Source: an uncultured Sutterella sp. (GTDB taxonomy: Bacteria > Pseudomonadota > Gammaproteobacteria > Burkholderiales > Burkholderiaceae_F). From it: a DNA stretch of 64,000 nucleotides. Location of the stretch: positions 1 through 64,000 of the forward strand of contig CAJKSP010000004.1 of assembly GCA_905202595.1 (NCBI GenBank), read 5' to 3'. The position numbers and the translations under genes were made by a program. Below, piece by piece: positions 52,856 through 61,888 of this stretch. The notes beneath the pieces were generated by a model that worked only from the letters and a program-made list of their open reading frames with translations, did not search any database and was not told the origin of the DNA. The first letter of the stretch is position 1. Every line of letters begins with the position of its first letter.

Positions 52856-52931
52856 TGGTGCCGGAGAGGAGACTTGAACTTCCGACCTTCGCATTACGAA
52901 TGCGCTGCTCTACCAACTGAGCTACTCCGGC
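52856..52931 (-). tRNA. tRNA-Thr (anticodon CGT)
   Basis: A 76-base cloverleaf with encoded CCA. The acceptor stem is GCCGGAG/CTCCGGC, the D-arm GCTCAGTTGGTAGAGC and the anticodon loop TTCGTAA, giving anticodon CGT at 52896-52898 for the ACG codon. The anticodon arm matches E. coli thrW closely. The T-stem holds one A-C mismatch (positions 51 and 63), which is unusual. A promoter with good boxes lies 47 bases upstream of the mature 5' end. Confidence 0.95.
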
Positions 52932-52977
52932 ATCCTCTTTTCGTCACTGCTGAAGCAGTGCGAATCAGAGGATTTGA

Positions 52978-53006
52978 ATTATGCAGATAAAGTTCTATTT
53001 CGGCAA
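52978..53006 (-). promoter_or_regulatory. Promoter of tRNA-Thr
   Basis: On the minus strand TTGCCG and CATAAT are 17 bases apart, giving a precursor with a leader of about 40 bases that holds a CACTGC/GCAGTG stem. Confidence 0.65.
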
Positions 53007-53123
53007 GGTGAATTACATTTCGTTACATCTGTGAAGAATTCAAAACCACAATGCCCCATGTTTCGACTGAAACATGCTGGCCGATCAGCCGACGCCTTGT
53101 CCTAGAATCAGGAGTTCTTCCTT

Positions 53124-53657
53124 TTGCATTTTTGCCTGCATCCAACGATGAAGAGCTTTGACGCTGCGCTTCCACATCCTGACGACACCGATCGGCTCGG
53201 CGCCGCTCTCGCCCAGGGCGCTCTCGCCTGCCGCGAAGCCATTGCCGCTGACGGTCTGGCTCTTCGCTTAGAGGGCAACCTCGGCGCAGGCAAGACGTCG
53301 CTCATCCGCGCCATGCTCCGTGCGCTCGGCTGGCAGGGACCGGTAAAAAGCCCCACCTTCTCGCTTCTTGAGACCTACCGAGCGAATGGCATTGCTGTGA
53401 ATCACTTCGATTTCTATCGATTCGAAGCGCCTGAAGAGTTCGACGATGCCGGCTTCCGAGACCTCTACGGCGCAGGCGCGCTCTGCGCATCGGAATGGAG
53501 CTGCAAGGCAGAGCCGTATTTGCCGCCTGCAGATCTGGTTGTTTCGCTCGCCCCAGAGGGCTTGGGGCGCCGCGTACATGCCGAAGCCATGAGCGCCTCC
53601 GGCAAAGCGCTTCTTGATGCCATGGAGGCCGCATGGACATCGAACGCCGCCGCCTAA
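53124..53657 (+). CDS. tsaE: tRNA threonylcarbamoyladenosine ATPase TsaE
   Basis: TsaE is the ATPase that drives the TsaB-TsaD complex in making t6A37 on ANN-decoding tRNAs. The 177-residue reading has Walker A EGNLGAGKTSL near residue 49, a SPTF switch motif, the NHFDFYR Walker B-like segment and the C-terminal ASEW motif. A TTG start at 53124 has AGGAG nine bases upstream; an ATG at 53148 matches the usual length better but has no ribosome site, so the start is uncertain. It overlaps amiC by 25 bases, a common operon pair. Confidence 0.92.
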   Translation: MHFCLHPTMKSFDAALPHPDDTDRLGAALAQGALACREAIAADGLALRLEGNLGAGKTSLIRAMLRALGWQGPVKSPTFSLLETYRANGIAVNHFDFYRFEAPEEFDDAGFRDLYGAGALCASEWSCKAEPYLPPADLVVSLAPEGLGRRVHAEAMSASGKALLDAMEAAWTSNAAA

Positions 53658-54979
53658 TCGCCGCCGCCGGCAGCACGCTTCTGTTCGCTTTTGCGCCTGC
53701 GGACATCGCCTGGGGAGCAACGATGGTCGCTGTGCGCATGTGGCCGGCTGAAGAGTACACGCGCGTAACGCTCGAAACGGACGTGCCGCTGAAGTTCAAG
53801 CACTTCTTCGTGAGAAGCGCAAAGCCTCTGCGCCTGGTTATTGACATTGAAGGGCTCGCGCTGACCGAAGCGCTTAAAAAGGAAATCGCCGCAGTCAAGC
53901 CTGACGATCCGTACATCGCCGCCATGCGCATCGGCCAGTTCAAGCCGGGCATAGTCCGACTTGTGATGGATCTGAAGACGGATGTCAAGCCGGAAGTGTT
54001 CCTTCTCAAGCCTTTCGCGAACTACAAGTACCGCCTCGTTTTCGACATCTACCCTGCTCACCCTCGGGATCAAGTCAGCAAGATCCTTGCCGAGCTGGAA
54101 TCAGGCGATGCCGACGATGCTGCAGAGGACGATCCGCTAGCCGACGTGATTGCCAACTTGGCAAATGGCGGCGCGGCAAAGAAGCCTCCTCAGACGGCGT
54201 CGATTCCCAAGAACGGAGAACCCTCCGGATCCAAGAGTTCAAGCAAGACGCCGACGAAGAACGCGGCGAAGCCTAGCCGCGCCAGAAAGCTCGTCATCGT
54301 GATTGATCCAGGGCATGGCGGAGAAGACCCCGGAGCCATCGGACGCCGCAAAACGAAGGAAAAGGACGTCGTGCTTCAGATCGCGCGCCGTCTCGCCAAG
54401 CTCGTCAACGCTGAACCGAACATGCAGGCTGTAATGACGCGCAATTCGGACCATTTCGTCAGCTTGGGCGGCCGCGTCGCCATCGCGCGAAAAGTCCGAG
54501 CCGCCATGCTTGTCTCCATCCATGCTGACGCTTGGGTGAAGGCAAGCGCGCGAGGCTCCAGCGTCTTTGCGCTCTCCCAGCGCGGCGCCACGTCAGCCGC
54601 TGCGCGATGGCTGGCGCAGAGCCAGAACGAATCCGACTTGATCGGCGGCGTCAACATAGCGACGGTTGACAAGGCGGTCGCCAGTGTCATAGTCGACATG
54701 ACGCAGAGCTGGACGATCAGCTACAGTCTCGGGCTTGGCGCTGCTGTCCTTCAAGAATTGCGTGGCATCAACCGTCTCCATAAGACCAAAGTCGAACAAG
54801 CGGGCTTTGCCGTCCTCAAAGGCCAGGGCATCCCGTCGATTCTTGTGGAAACGGCTTTCATTTCGAATCCGCAGGAGGAGAAGCTTCTCAAAAGCGCAAG
54901 CCATCAGCAGAAGCTCGCACGCGCCATTCTGACGGGCATCAAAAAGCAACTCGCCGCCGATCCGACGCTTGTTGCATGA
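53633..54979 (+). CDS. amiC: N-acetylmuramoyl-L-alanine amidase (AmiC type)
   Basis: A periplasmic amidase that splits septal peptidoglycan at division. The 448-residue protein has a twin-Arg-like signal (RRRLIAAAG then a hydrophobic stretch, cleavage near residue 29), an AMIN domain at about 30-145 for septal targeting, a Lys/Ser-rich linker, and an Amidase_3 domain from residue 220 with the zinc ligands IDPGHGGEDPG, a catalytic-site Glu, VSIHADA and LVETAFISN. The alpha-helical inhibitory insert is present. It overlaps tsaE by 25 bases with GGAGG inside it. Confidence 0.93.
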   Translation: MDIERRRLIAAAGSTLLFAFAPADIAWGATMVAVRMWPAEEYTRVTLETDVPLKFKHFFVRSAKPLRLVIDIEGLALTEALKKEIAAVKPDDPYIAAMRIGQFKPGIVRLVMDLKTDVKPEVFLLKPFANYKYRLVFDIYPAHPRDQVSKILAELESGDADDAAEDDPLADVIANLANGGAAKKPPQTASIPKNGEPSGSKSSSKTPTKNAAKPSRARKLVIVIDPGHGGEDPGAIGRRKTKEKDVVLQIARRLAKLVNAEPNMQAVMTRNSDHFVSLGGRVAIARKVRAAMLVSIHADAWVKASARGSSVFALSQRGATSAAARWLAQSQNESDLIGGVNIATVDKAVASVIVDMTQSWTISYSLGLGAAVLQELRGINRLHKTKVEQAGFAVLKGQGIPSILVETAFISNPQEEKLLKSASHQQKLARAILTGIKKQLAADPTLVA

Positions 54980-55117
54980 GAATGCCTGCTCAGCATATCG
55001 AATCCGAGTCATTGTGAGCGGCGCTGAATCCAAACCGATACAATGCCGGCATAGTGACAAACCGGCGGCGGGATTGGGATTTCAGCCGCCACATTCTTCT
55101 ATTCGGAGTTCCCTTCG

Positions 55118-56182
55118 ATGGCACTTGTCTCCATGCGCCAGCTGCTTGACCATGCAGCTGAGAACGGCTACGGCATTCCGGCCTTCAACGTCAATAACCT
55201 TGAGCAGGTTCAGGCCATCATGGCCGCCGCGAGCGAAGTCGGCGCGCCCGTGATCATGCAGGCGTCCGCCGGCGCCCGCAAATATGCAGGCGAAGCATTC
55301 CTGCGCCGCCTGATTGAAGCCGCAGTTGAAGCCTATCCCGAGATTCCGGTCTGCATGCATCAGGATCACGGACAGAGCCCGGCGGTCTGCCAGGGCGCCA
55401 TCCGCATGGGCTTCACTTCGGTCATGATGGACGGCTCCCTCATGAGCGACGGCAAGACGATTTCGACCTACGACTACAACGTGGACGTTACGCGCCGGGT
55501 TGTAGACATGGCGCACTGCATCGGCGTTTCGGTGGAAGGCGAACTAGGCTGCCTCGGCTCGCTCGAAACCATGCGAGGCGACAAGGAGGATGGCCACGGC
55601 ACTGAAGCCACGATGACGCGCGAGCAGCTTCTCACTGATCCGGATCAGGCAGCTGAATTTGTGCGCGCCACCCAGCTTGATGCGCTCGCCATTGCTATCG
55701 GCACCTCGCACGGCGCCTACAAGTTCACGCGCCGCCCCACAGGAGAAATTCTCTCGATCGACCGCGTCAAGGAAATCCATGCCCGTCTGCCGAATACGCA
55801 TCTCGTCATGCACGGCTCTTCCTCCGTTCCGCAGGAGTACCTTGCAGAAATTCGCCAGTTCGGCGGCGACATGCGCGAAACGTACGGTGTGCCGGTTGAG
55901 GAAATTCAAAAGGCCATTCAGCACGGCGTGCGCAAAGTGAACATCGACACCGACATCCGCCTTGCCATGACGGCTGCCATTCGCCGCTTCCTCGTCGAGA
56001 ACCCGTCATCCTTCGACCCGCGCGCGTACCTGAAGGCCGCCCGCGCCGCAGCGACCGAGCTCTGCAAGAAACGCTACATCGAGTTCGGCTGCGAGGGGCA
56101 AGCCTACAAGATCAAGCCGGTTGCGCTTGACAAGATGGCCAAGCGCTACGCTGACGGCACGCTTCGTCAGAACGTGCTCTAA
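55118..56182 (+). CDS. fba: Class II fructose-bisphosphate aldolase
   Basis: This zinc aldolase cleaves fructose-1,6-bisphosphate in glycolysis and runs in reverse in gluconeogenesis. The 354-residue protein has the metal-binding HQDHG near residue 81, MMDGSLM, GELG near 142, the HGTEATMT loop, GTSHGAYK, and HGSSSVP, as in the Calvin-cycle-type subgroup common in Burkholderiales. GGAG precedes the ATG. It is followed by an intrinsic terminator and so is transcribed separately from purC. Confidence 0.95.
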   Translation: MALVSMRQLLDHAAENGYGIPAFNVNNLEQVQAIMAAASEVGAPVIMQASAGARKYAGEAFLRRLIEAAVEAYPEIPVCMHQDHGQSPAVCQGAIRMGFTSVMMDGSLMSDGKTISTYDYNVDVTRRVVDMAHCIGVSVEGELGCLGSLETMRGDKEDGHGTEATMTREQLLTDPDQAAEFVRATQLDALAIAIGTSHGAYKFTRRPTGEILSIDRVKEIHARLPNTHLVMHGSSSVPQEYLAEIRQFGGDMRETYGVPVEEIQKAIQHGVRKVNIDTDIRLAMTAAIRRFLVENPSSFDPRAYLKAARAAATELCKKRYIEFGCEGQAYKIKPVALDKMAKRYADGTLRQNVL

Positions 56183-56213
56183 AAAAATCATGAATGCCTG
56201 ATTAACGGGCCGT

Positions 56214-56257
56214 GCGCGCCGAAGTCCTTCAAAAGCTTCGGCGCGCTTTCTTTCTTC
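56214..56257 (+). terminator. Intrinsic terminator after fba
   Basis: GCGCGCCGAAG pairs with CTTCGGCGCGC, followed by a T-rich stretch of about eleven bases. Confidence 0.8.
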
Positions 56258-56294
56258 TTCTGCTGCTTTGCAGCTCACTCATCCGCACGCCATC

Positions 56295-56702
56295 ATGCCC
56301 AAGCCTGAATCTGCAACTGATCTCAAAGGCAAAAAAGGCCTGCGACGGCTTATCAACGCTACGCGCTACTCCTGGCAGGGCATCAAAGCTGGCTGGCAGA
56401 ACGAAGCCGCATTCCGAGAAGAAGCGGCGCTTGCCGTCGTCCTGATTCCCGTCGCGCTGCTTCTTCCCGTCACCGCGCTTGAAAAAGTGATCCTTGTGCA
56501 GAGCACGCTCCTCGTGCCGCTCGTTGAGATTCTCAACTCTGCGATTGAAGCCTGCGTCGATCGCTTTGGCCCGGAAATCCACCCGCTCGCCGGCCGCGCC
56601 AAGGACATGGGCAGCGCCGCCGTTCTTTTTGCTCTCTTCATTGCCGCAACGGCCTGGCTTGGCATTGCCGGTCCGGCGCTTTGGACGATTGCCGCAGGCT
56701 GA
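56295..56702 (+). CDS. dgkA: Diacylglycerol kinase DgkA
   Basis: DgkA phosphorylates diacylglycerol released by membrane-derived oligosaccharide or LPS-modifying reactions, returning it to phospholipid synthesis. The 135-residue protein has three membrane helices and the conserved EAAFREEAAL and VEILNSAIEACVDR segments holding the catalytic and metal-binding Glu residues. The N-terminus is about 15 residues longer than E. coli DgkA. The ATG at 56295 has no clear ribosome site. Confidence 0.93.
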   Translation: MPKPESATDLKGKKGLRRLINATRYSWQGIKAGWQNEAAFREEAALAVVLIPVALLLPVTALEKVILVQSTLLVPLVEILNSAIEACVDRFGPEIHPLAGRAKDMGSAAVLFALFIAATAWLGIAGPALWTIAAG

Positions 56703-56865
56703 TGGACCATCGGCATGAGATAACTTGTGCAGGCCATGCCTGACAGCCGCAAGCTGTCAGCGGCTTGCTTCTTCACGAAAAGCACGCTGCCGTCCCGCAG
56801 CGTCTAAAATTTCAGCGCCTTCTTTTTCTGAAGCCATTCAAGCACCATTTTCCAGGGAGACAACA

Positions 56866-57759
56866 ATGGCCGGTCTTTCCAAGACGAACATTTCGTCCTT
56901 GAAGCAGATCTACAGCGGCAAAGTCCGCGACGTTTACTCGGTGGGTGAGGACAAGCTCCTCATCGTAGCGTCCGACCGCATTTCGGCGTTCGACGTCATC
57001 CTCGGCGACCCGATCCCGGGCAAAGGCAAGGTTCTCACCGCCCTCACGAACTTCTGGTTCGAGAAGCTGAAGGACGTCATCCCCAACCATCTGACCGGCA
57101 TTGATCCGGAAAGCGTCGTCTCCCCGGAGGAGCGCGACCAGGTTCGCGGCCGCAGCGTCGTCTCCATGCGACTCAAGCCGATCCTGATTGAATGCGTGGC
57201 GCGCGGCTACATCATCGGCGGCGGCTGGAAGGAATATTGCCAGACGGGCAAGGTCTGCGGCGTCGAGCTTCCGCCGGGCCTCAAGCAGGCTCAGAAACTC
57301 CCCGAGCCGATCTTCACTCCCGCCGCCAAGGCTGAAGTCGGCACGCATGACGAAAACATCACTTTCGAGCGCTGCTGCGAGCTCTACGGCACGGAAATCG
57401 CCACAACGATCCGCAATGCCACGATCGAACTCTACAAGCGTGCGAGCGAATACGCTGCAACGCGCGGCATCATCATTGCCGACACGAAATTCGAATTCGG
57501 CATTGACGCCGAAGGCCGCGTCCGCCTGATGGACGAGGTCCTCACACCGGATTCGAGCCGCTTCTGGCCGGCTGACGAATACGAAGTCGGCACCTCGCCC
57601 AAGAGCTTCGACAAGCAGTTCATCCGCGACTGGCTCGAAACGCAGCCGTGGGACAAGACGCCGCCGGCTCCGAAGATCCCTGAAGAGATCATCGAAAAGA
57701 CTGCGGATAAGTATCGCGAAGCGCTCCGCCGCCTGACCGGCACGGACATTGAGCCCTAA
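56866..57759 (+). CDS. purC: SAICAR synthetase PurC
   Basis: PurC joins CAIR with aspartate in de novo purine synthesis. The 297-residue protein is of the longer class, with YSGKVRDVY near residue 14, SDRISAFDVI, the ARGYIIGGGWKEY motif, ADTKFEFG and the C-terminal DSSRFWPADEY. The ATG at 56866 has GGGAG seven bases upstream; the longer frame from 56725 lacks homology. It starts the purC-purE-purK group, which runs three successive or adjacent steps. Confidence 0.96.
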   Translation: MAGLSKTNISSLKQIYSGKVRDVYSVGEDKLLIVASDRISAFDVILGDPIPGKGKVLTALTNFWFEKLKDVIPNHLTGIDPESVVSPEERDQVRGRSVVSMRLKPILIECVARGYIIGGGWKEYCQTGKVCGVELPPGLKQAQKLPEPIFTPAAKAEVGTHDENITFERCCELYGTEIATTIRNATIELYKRASEYAATRGIIIADTKFEFGIDAEGRVRLMDEVLTPDSSRFWPADEYEVGTSPKSFDKQFIRDWLETQPWDKTPPAPKIPEEIIEKTADKYREALRRLTGTDIEP

Positions 57760-57883
57760 TCACCTCTAAGAGCCCCCGCGGCCTGCACGCGGCCAGCGAG
57801 CCGGGACGGCAGGCGCAGTGCGCCGTTGTCGCCCGGCTCGCTTTCGTTTCAGTTTTTTCACTTTTTCCCTGCATAGGCAGCAT

Positions 57884-58393
57884 ATGGAACAGACTCAGAC
57901 TGCGCCGGTGATCGGCATTCTCATGGGCAGCAACTCCGACTGGGAGATCATGAAGAACGCCGCCCTCATCCTCAAAGAATTCGGCGTTCCGTTCGAAGCA
58001 CGCGTCGTCAGCGCGCACCGCATGCCCGACGAAATGTTCGAATATGCCGAAACGGCAGCCAAGCGAGGCATCCGCGCCATCATCGCCGGTGCGGGCGGTG
58101 CTGCTCACCTCCCCGGCATGCTTGCCGCGAAGTGCATCGTGCCCGTGCTCGGCGTGCCGGTGCCATCGAAGTATCTGCGCGGCGTTGACAGCCTGCACTC
58201 GATTGTGCAGATGCCTAAGGGCGTGCCTGTCGCCACGTTTGCCATCGGTGAAGCCGGCGCAGCCAATGCAGCACTCTTTGCGCTGCAGATGCTCGGCACG
58301 ACAGACGAGGCCATCGCCCGCAAGCTCGCAGACTTCCGCATTGCACAGAACGCCAAGGCGCGCGCCATGGCGCTTCCTGTTGAGGAGCTTTGA
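57884..58393 (+). CDS. purE: N5-CAIR mutase PurE
   Basis: PurE moves carboxylate within N5-CAIR to give CAIR. The 169-residue class I enzyme has GSNSDWEIM near residue 15, the SAHRMPDEM loop with the catalytic His, and GAGGAAHLPGM. Length is normal. It is three bases before purK, and the purK ribosome site lies inside its last codons. Confidence 0.96.
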   Translation: MEQTQTAPVIGILMGSNSDWEIMKNAALILKEFGVPFEARVVSAHRMPDEMFEYAETAAKRGIRAIIAGAGGAAHLPGMLAAKCIVPVLGVPVPSKYLRGVDSLHSIVQMPKGVPVATFAIGEAGAANAALFALQMLGTTDEAIARKLADFRIAQNAKARAMALPVEEL

Positions 58394-58396
58394 GCG

Positions 58397-59596
58397 ATGA
58401 TGGACAAGAAGACCTTTCTGCCCGGCGCCACACTCGGCCTGCTCGGCGGCGGACAGCTTGGCCGCATGTTTGCACAGGCTGCTGCCACCATGGGCTACCA
58501 CGTGGCCGTGCTGGACCCCGGCGAACACTCGCCAGCTGCCGAGGTAAGCCTCTCGCAGGTCAAAGCAGCCTACGACGATGAAAAGGGGCTTGAAGAGCTC
58601 GCTCGCAAAGCTTGCGCCGTCACGACCGAATTTGAAAATGTGCCAGCCCAAAGCTTGGCGCGCCTGGCTGCAGCCGGCCTGCAGACCGCGCCCCATGCGG
58701 ATGCCGTAGCAGCCACTCAGGACCGCAACACCGAAAAGGCCTTCATTGAAAAAGCCGGCGTGCCGACGGCGCCGCACCGCGCCGTGCTGAGCGAAAGCGA
58801 TGCGCGCTCGCTTCCTGCCGAGCTTTTTCCCGGCATTCTCAAAACAGCACGCTTAGGCTACGACGGCAAGGGACAGGCCGTCGTCGCGAACGCTGAAGAA
58901 GCGCTCGAGGCCTGGCGCCGCTTCGGCTGCGTCGACTGCGTGCTGGAAAAGCGCCTTGCGCTCAAGCTCGAAGTCTCCGTCATCGTCTGCCGGACGCTCT
59001 CTGGCGAAACAGCCGTTTTCCCGGTTGCCGAAAATCATCATCGCCACGGCATTCTCGCCTACACCGTGCTGCCTGCGCGGATTGACGCTGAAACGGCTAA
59101 ACGCGCGCAAGACTATGCCGAACGCATCGCCCATGCGCTCGAGTACGCCGGCGTCCTGTGCGTAGAGCTCTTCATTCTTGAAGACGGAACAATTCTCGCC
59201 AATGAGCTGGCGCCGCGCCCCCACAATTCAGGCCATGTCACGATCGAAGCGTGCGACTCGAGCCAGTACGACCAGCAGGTTCGCATCATGGCCGGTCTGC
59301 CTCTCGGAGAAACGCGCCAGCACTCACCAGCCGTCATGATCAATCTGCTCGGCGATCTTTGGTTCGACAAGAACGGCGCGAAGCGCGAACCCGACTGGGC
59401 ATCGCTCTGCGCAGTGCCGGGCCTCAAGCTCCATCTCTACGGCAAGGCCGAAGCGCGGCACGCCAGAAAGATGGGACACGCCACTATTCTCGGACGCACG
59501 CTCGACGAAGCGCTGTCGCGCGCTCATGAAGCCGCCAAGCTTCTGGAGCTGCCCTTCGCTGACGAGCTGCTGCCCCACATGAAGGAGAATGCCTGA
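58397..59596 (+). CDS. purK: N5-CAIR synthase PurK
   Basis: PurK uses ATP and bicarbonate to carboxylate AIR. The 399-residue ATP-grasp enzyme has GLLGGGQLGRM near the N-terminus, VTTEFENVP, the KTARLGYDGKGQ ATP-binding loop, and NELAPRPHNSGH. GAGGAG inside purE lies ten bases before the start; an ATG directly after it is equally possible. Its TGA abuts the sua5 ATG with no gap. Confidence 0.96.
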   Translation: MMDKKTFLPGATLGLLGGGQLGRMFAQAAATMGYHVAVLDPGEHSPAAEVSLSQVKAAYDDEKGLEELARKACAVTTEFENVPAQSLARLAAAGLQTAPHADAVAATQDRNTEKAFIEKAGVPTAPHRAVLSESDARSLPAELFPGILKTARLGYDGKGQAVVANAEEALEAWRRFGCVDCVLEKRLALKLEVSVIVCRTLSGETAVFPVAENHHRHGILAYTVLPARIDAETAKRAQDYAERIAHALEYAGVLCVELFILEDGTILANELAPRPHNSGHVTIEACDSSQYDQQVRIMAGLPLGETRQHSPAVMINLLGDLWFDKNGAKREPDWASLCAVPGLKLHLYGKAEARHARKMGHATILGRTLDEALSRAHEAAKLLELPFADELLPHMKENA

Positions 59597-60595
59597 ATGG
59601 CTACGCCTCCCATTGATGCCCGCAAGATCGCAGAAGCGGTCCGAATTCTCGACGCCGGCGGGCTAGTCGCCATTCCTACAGAAACGGTCTACGGCCTGGC
59701 TGCCGATGCGGACAATGAAGCAGCCGTCACCGCCACGTACCGCGCAAAAGGCCGCCCGATGAACCATCCGCTGATCGTGCACATCTGCGGACCGGAAGCC
59801 ATTGATGCCTGGGCTGAAGACGTGCCGGAAGCAGCTCGGCTGCTGGCCAAGCGATTCTGGCCGGGTCCGCTCACGCTCGTGCTGAAGAAGAAGCCCCGCT
59901 GCGGCCTCTTTGTAACTGGCGGACAAGACACTGTCGCACTGCGCTGTCCCTCGCATCCGTGGGCGCACGCACTTCTTGTCGCCTTTGCAGGCAAGACCTA
60001 CCGCGGCCTCACGGCGCCTTCAGCCAACACGTTCGGTCGCATCAGCCCGTCCTGTGCGGCGCATGTCGCCGAAGACCTCGGCGTGAAGCCGACAGGCAAG
60101 CTCGACATGATTCTTGACGGCGGTCCTTGCGAATTCGGCATTGAGTCGACGATGCTTGACCTCTCGACAGGAAAGCCCCGCATGCTGCGCTACGGCGTCA
60201 TTACGCGCGAGATGCTCGAAGAAGTGCTCGGCAGTCCTGTTCCCGATGCCGGAAGCGATGCCCCGCGAGCCTCTGGCCGCCTGAAGAGCCACTATGCTCC
60301 CAAAACAAAGCTTGTGCTTGTGGATACAGCCGACTTTATGCAGACGGTCTCCGCCTTCGGCGGCCGCACAGCCGTCATGGCCTCGCAACCGCAGCTGGAA
60401 GCGCTTAAGCGCGCCGGCATTGCTACCGCGCTTTCGCTCGAATCGCCTTCGTCGCTGCACGAATACGGCGCCCTTCTCTACGAGAACCTGCATCGCCTCG
60501 ATCGCGCAGGCGCCGAACGCATCTTTATTGAGCGTCCGCCTCAGACGCCGGACTGGGCAGCTGTGAACGACCGCCTCGGCCGTGCCGCTGCTTGA
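59597..60595 (+). CDS. L-threonylcarbamoyladenylate synthase, Sua5 type
   Basis: This enzyme makes threonylcarbamoyl-AMP from threonine, bicarbonate and ATP, the first step of t6A synthesis; TsaE (53.1 kb) acts in the second. The 332-residue protein is the long Sua5 form: YrdC-like domain to about residue 205 (PTETVYGLAADAD, KGRP, APSANTFGRISP), a linker with the RLKSHYAP motif, and a C-terminal Rossmann-like Sua5 domain. It follows purK directly and is probably translated by coupling. Confidence 0.93.
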   Translation: MATPPIDARKIAEAVRILDAGGLVAIPTETVYGLAADADNEAAVTATYRAKGRPMNHPLIVHICGPEAIDAWAEDVPEAARLLAKRFWPGPLTLVLKKKPRCGLFVTGGQDTVALRCPSHPWAHALLVAFAGKTYRGLTAPSANTFGRISPSCAAHVAEDLGVKPTGKLDMILDGGPCEFGIESTMLDLSTGKPRMLRYGVITREMLEEVLGSPVPDAGSDAPRASGRLKSHYAPKTKLVLVDTADFMQTVSAFGGRTAVMASQPQLEALKRAGIATALSLESPSSLHEYGALLYENLHRLDRAGAERIFIERPPQTPDWAAVNDRLGRAAA

Positions 60596-60634
60596 CGGCC
60601 CTCTGCCTCTCAGCTCTCTCAAGGACTATTCGAC

Positions 60635-60985
60635 ATGCTGCGCATCTACGGCATTCCAAACTGCGGCTCAGTGAAGAAAGCCATCGCTTGGGCAAAAGCC
60701 TCAGGACTCGACTTCTCTTTCATCAATTTCCGAGAAGAGCCGCCTGACAGCAAGCTGGTGGCCGGCTGGCTGGCAGCAGTTGGCACCGACAAGCTGTGCA
60801 ACCGACGCGGCCTCGCCTGGCGGGGACTCACGCAGGAAGAACGCAGCGAAGCGCTCTCGGATGAAAGCCGGCTCCTTGCACTTCTTCTTGAGAAGCCTCT
60901 GCTCATCAAGCGACCGGTGATGGCGTTTGATGATGGCTTTGTGTCAGTCGGCGTCGATGAAGCGCTTTGGGAGGCGCATCGATGA
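60635..60985 (+). CDS. ArsC/Spx-family protein (YffB-like)
   Basis: A 116-residue thioredoxin-fold protein of the ArsC-related YffB group, with PNCGSVKKA holding the single Cys10, and the later KRPVM motif with the Arg typical of the family. Stand-alone arsenate reductases have more context (arsR, arsB), which is absent, so a general thiol role is more likely. AAGGA lies nine bases before the ATG. Its stop overlaps the murI start (ATGA). Confidence 0.85.
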   Translation: MLRIYGIPNCGSVKKAIAWAKASGLDFSFINFREEPPDSKLVAGWLAAVGTDKLCNRRGLAWRGLTQEERSEALSDESRLLALLLEKPLLIKRPVMAFDDGFVSVGVDEALWEAHR

Positions 60986-61797
60986 TGGAACCGCAGCTCC
61001 CCATCGGCATTTTGGATTCAGGCTTCGGCGGCCTTTCCGTCATGCGCGCGGTGCATGCCGCGCTTCCGCATGAACGGCTGATCTATGCAGCCGACTGCGG
61101 CTTTGCGCCGTGGGGCGACCGCACAGACGACTACATCAATGCCCGCGTCGACGCTGTGGTGAACTTTCTTGTCTTCCAGGGCATCAAAGCACTGGTCATC
61201 GCCTGCAACACGGCGACGGCCGTTGCAGTTGCGAGGCTTCGTTCGTCTTTGCCGATTCCGGTCGTCGGCATTGAGCCTGCCGTCTTTCCCGCTGTTCGGG
61301 AAACGCAGGCGGGCAAAGCCGGCGTTCTCGCCACCGTCAAGACGATTGCCAGCGGCAAATACTGCCGCCTCAAAGCTCAAGCGCTTGCATGGGCGGCCGA
61401 GAATCGGCCCATGCCTGTCGAGATCATTGATGCCCCTTGTCCCGGCCTCATGGAGTGCGTTGAGCGCGGAGAATTCCATTCGCCCGCCACGCGTGCGCTC
61501 GTAGAAAGGTATGTGCGGCCCATCGCCCTTGCCGGCGCCGACCGTCTCGTTCTCGGATGCACACACTATCCGTTTCTCGCAGAGGAAATTGCTCGCGCGG
61601 CTGGTCCCCAGATCAAGCTCATCGATCCAGCACCAGCCGTCGCCAGACAGCTTGGCCGCCGCCTTGATGAAACTGGCGCCCGCCGCGGCTCAGGCCTCGG
61701 CGCATGCACCTTCTACGCAACGGATCCTACTGATGCGCGGGAGCGTGTATTGAAGACGCTTTGGAACGATTCTGCAGTGCTTCGTCCCCTGGCCTGA
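60982..61797 (+). CDS. murI: Glutamate racemase
   Basis: MurI makes D-glutamate for peptidoglycan. The 271-residue protein starts PIGILDSGFGGLSVMR and has both catalytic Cys residues: IACNTATA near residue 75 and LGCTHYP near 189. The ATG at 60982 has GGAGG seven bases upstream and overlaps the YffB-like stop by four bases. It is a second PLP-independent racemase in the window, distinct from the YgeA-like one at 8 kb, and it ends at a strong terminator. Confidence 0.94.
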   Translation: MMEPQLPIGILDSGFGGLSVMRAVHAALPHERLIYAADCGFAPWGDRTDDYINARVDAVVNFLVFQGIKALVIACNTATAVAVARLRSSLPIPVVGIEPAVFPAVRETQAGKAGVLATVKTIASGKYCRLKAQALAWAAENRPMPVEIIDAPCPGLMECVERGEFHSPATRALVERYVRPIALAGADRLVLGCTHYPFLAEEIARAAGPQIKLIDPAPAVARQLGRRLDETGARRGSGLGACTFYATDPTDARERVLKTLWNDSAVLRPLA

Positions 61798-61822
61798 AGC
61801 AATACGCCGCTCAACCCTCAGA

Positions 61823-61854
61823 CAGCGCCTTGGACGACAAGGCGCTGTTTTTTT
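61823..61854 (+). terminator. Intrinsic terminator after murI
   Basis: CAGCGCCTTG pairs with CAAGGCGCTG across a five-base loop, followed by seven T residues. Confidence 0.85.
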
Positions 61855-61888
61855 GCTGCCGCACGCGCGCAGAGCAGCCAGTGCGTCA

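Noticed and set aside
60635..60985. Arsenate reductase ArsC for the YffB-like gene
   Set aside because: It has the single Cys and length of the YffB group, and no ars genes are adjacent.
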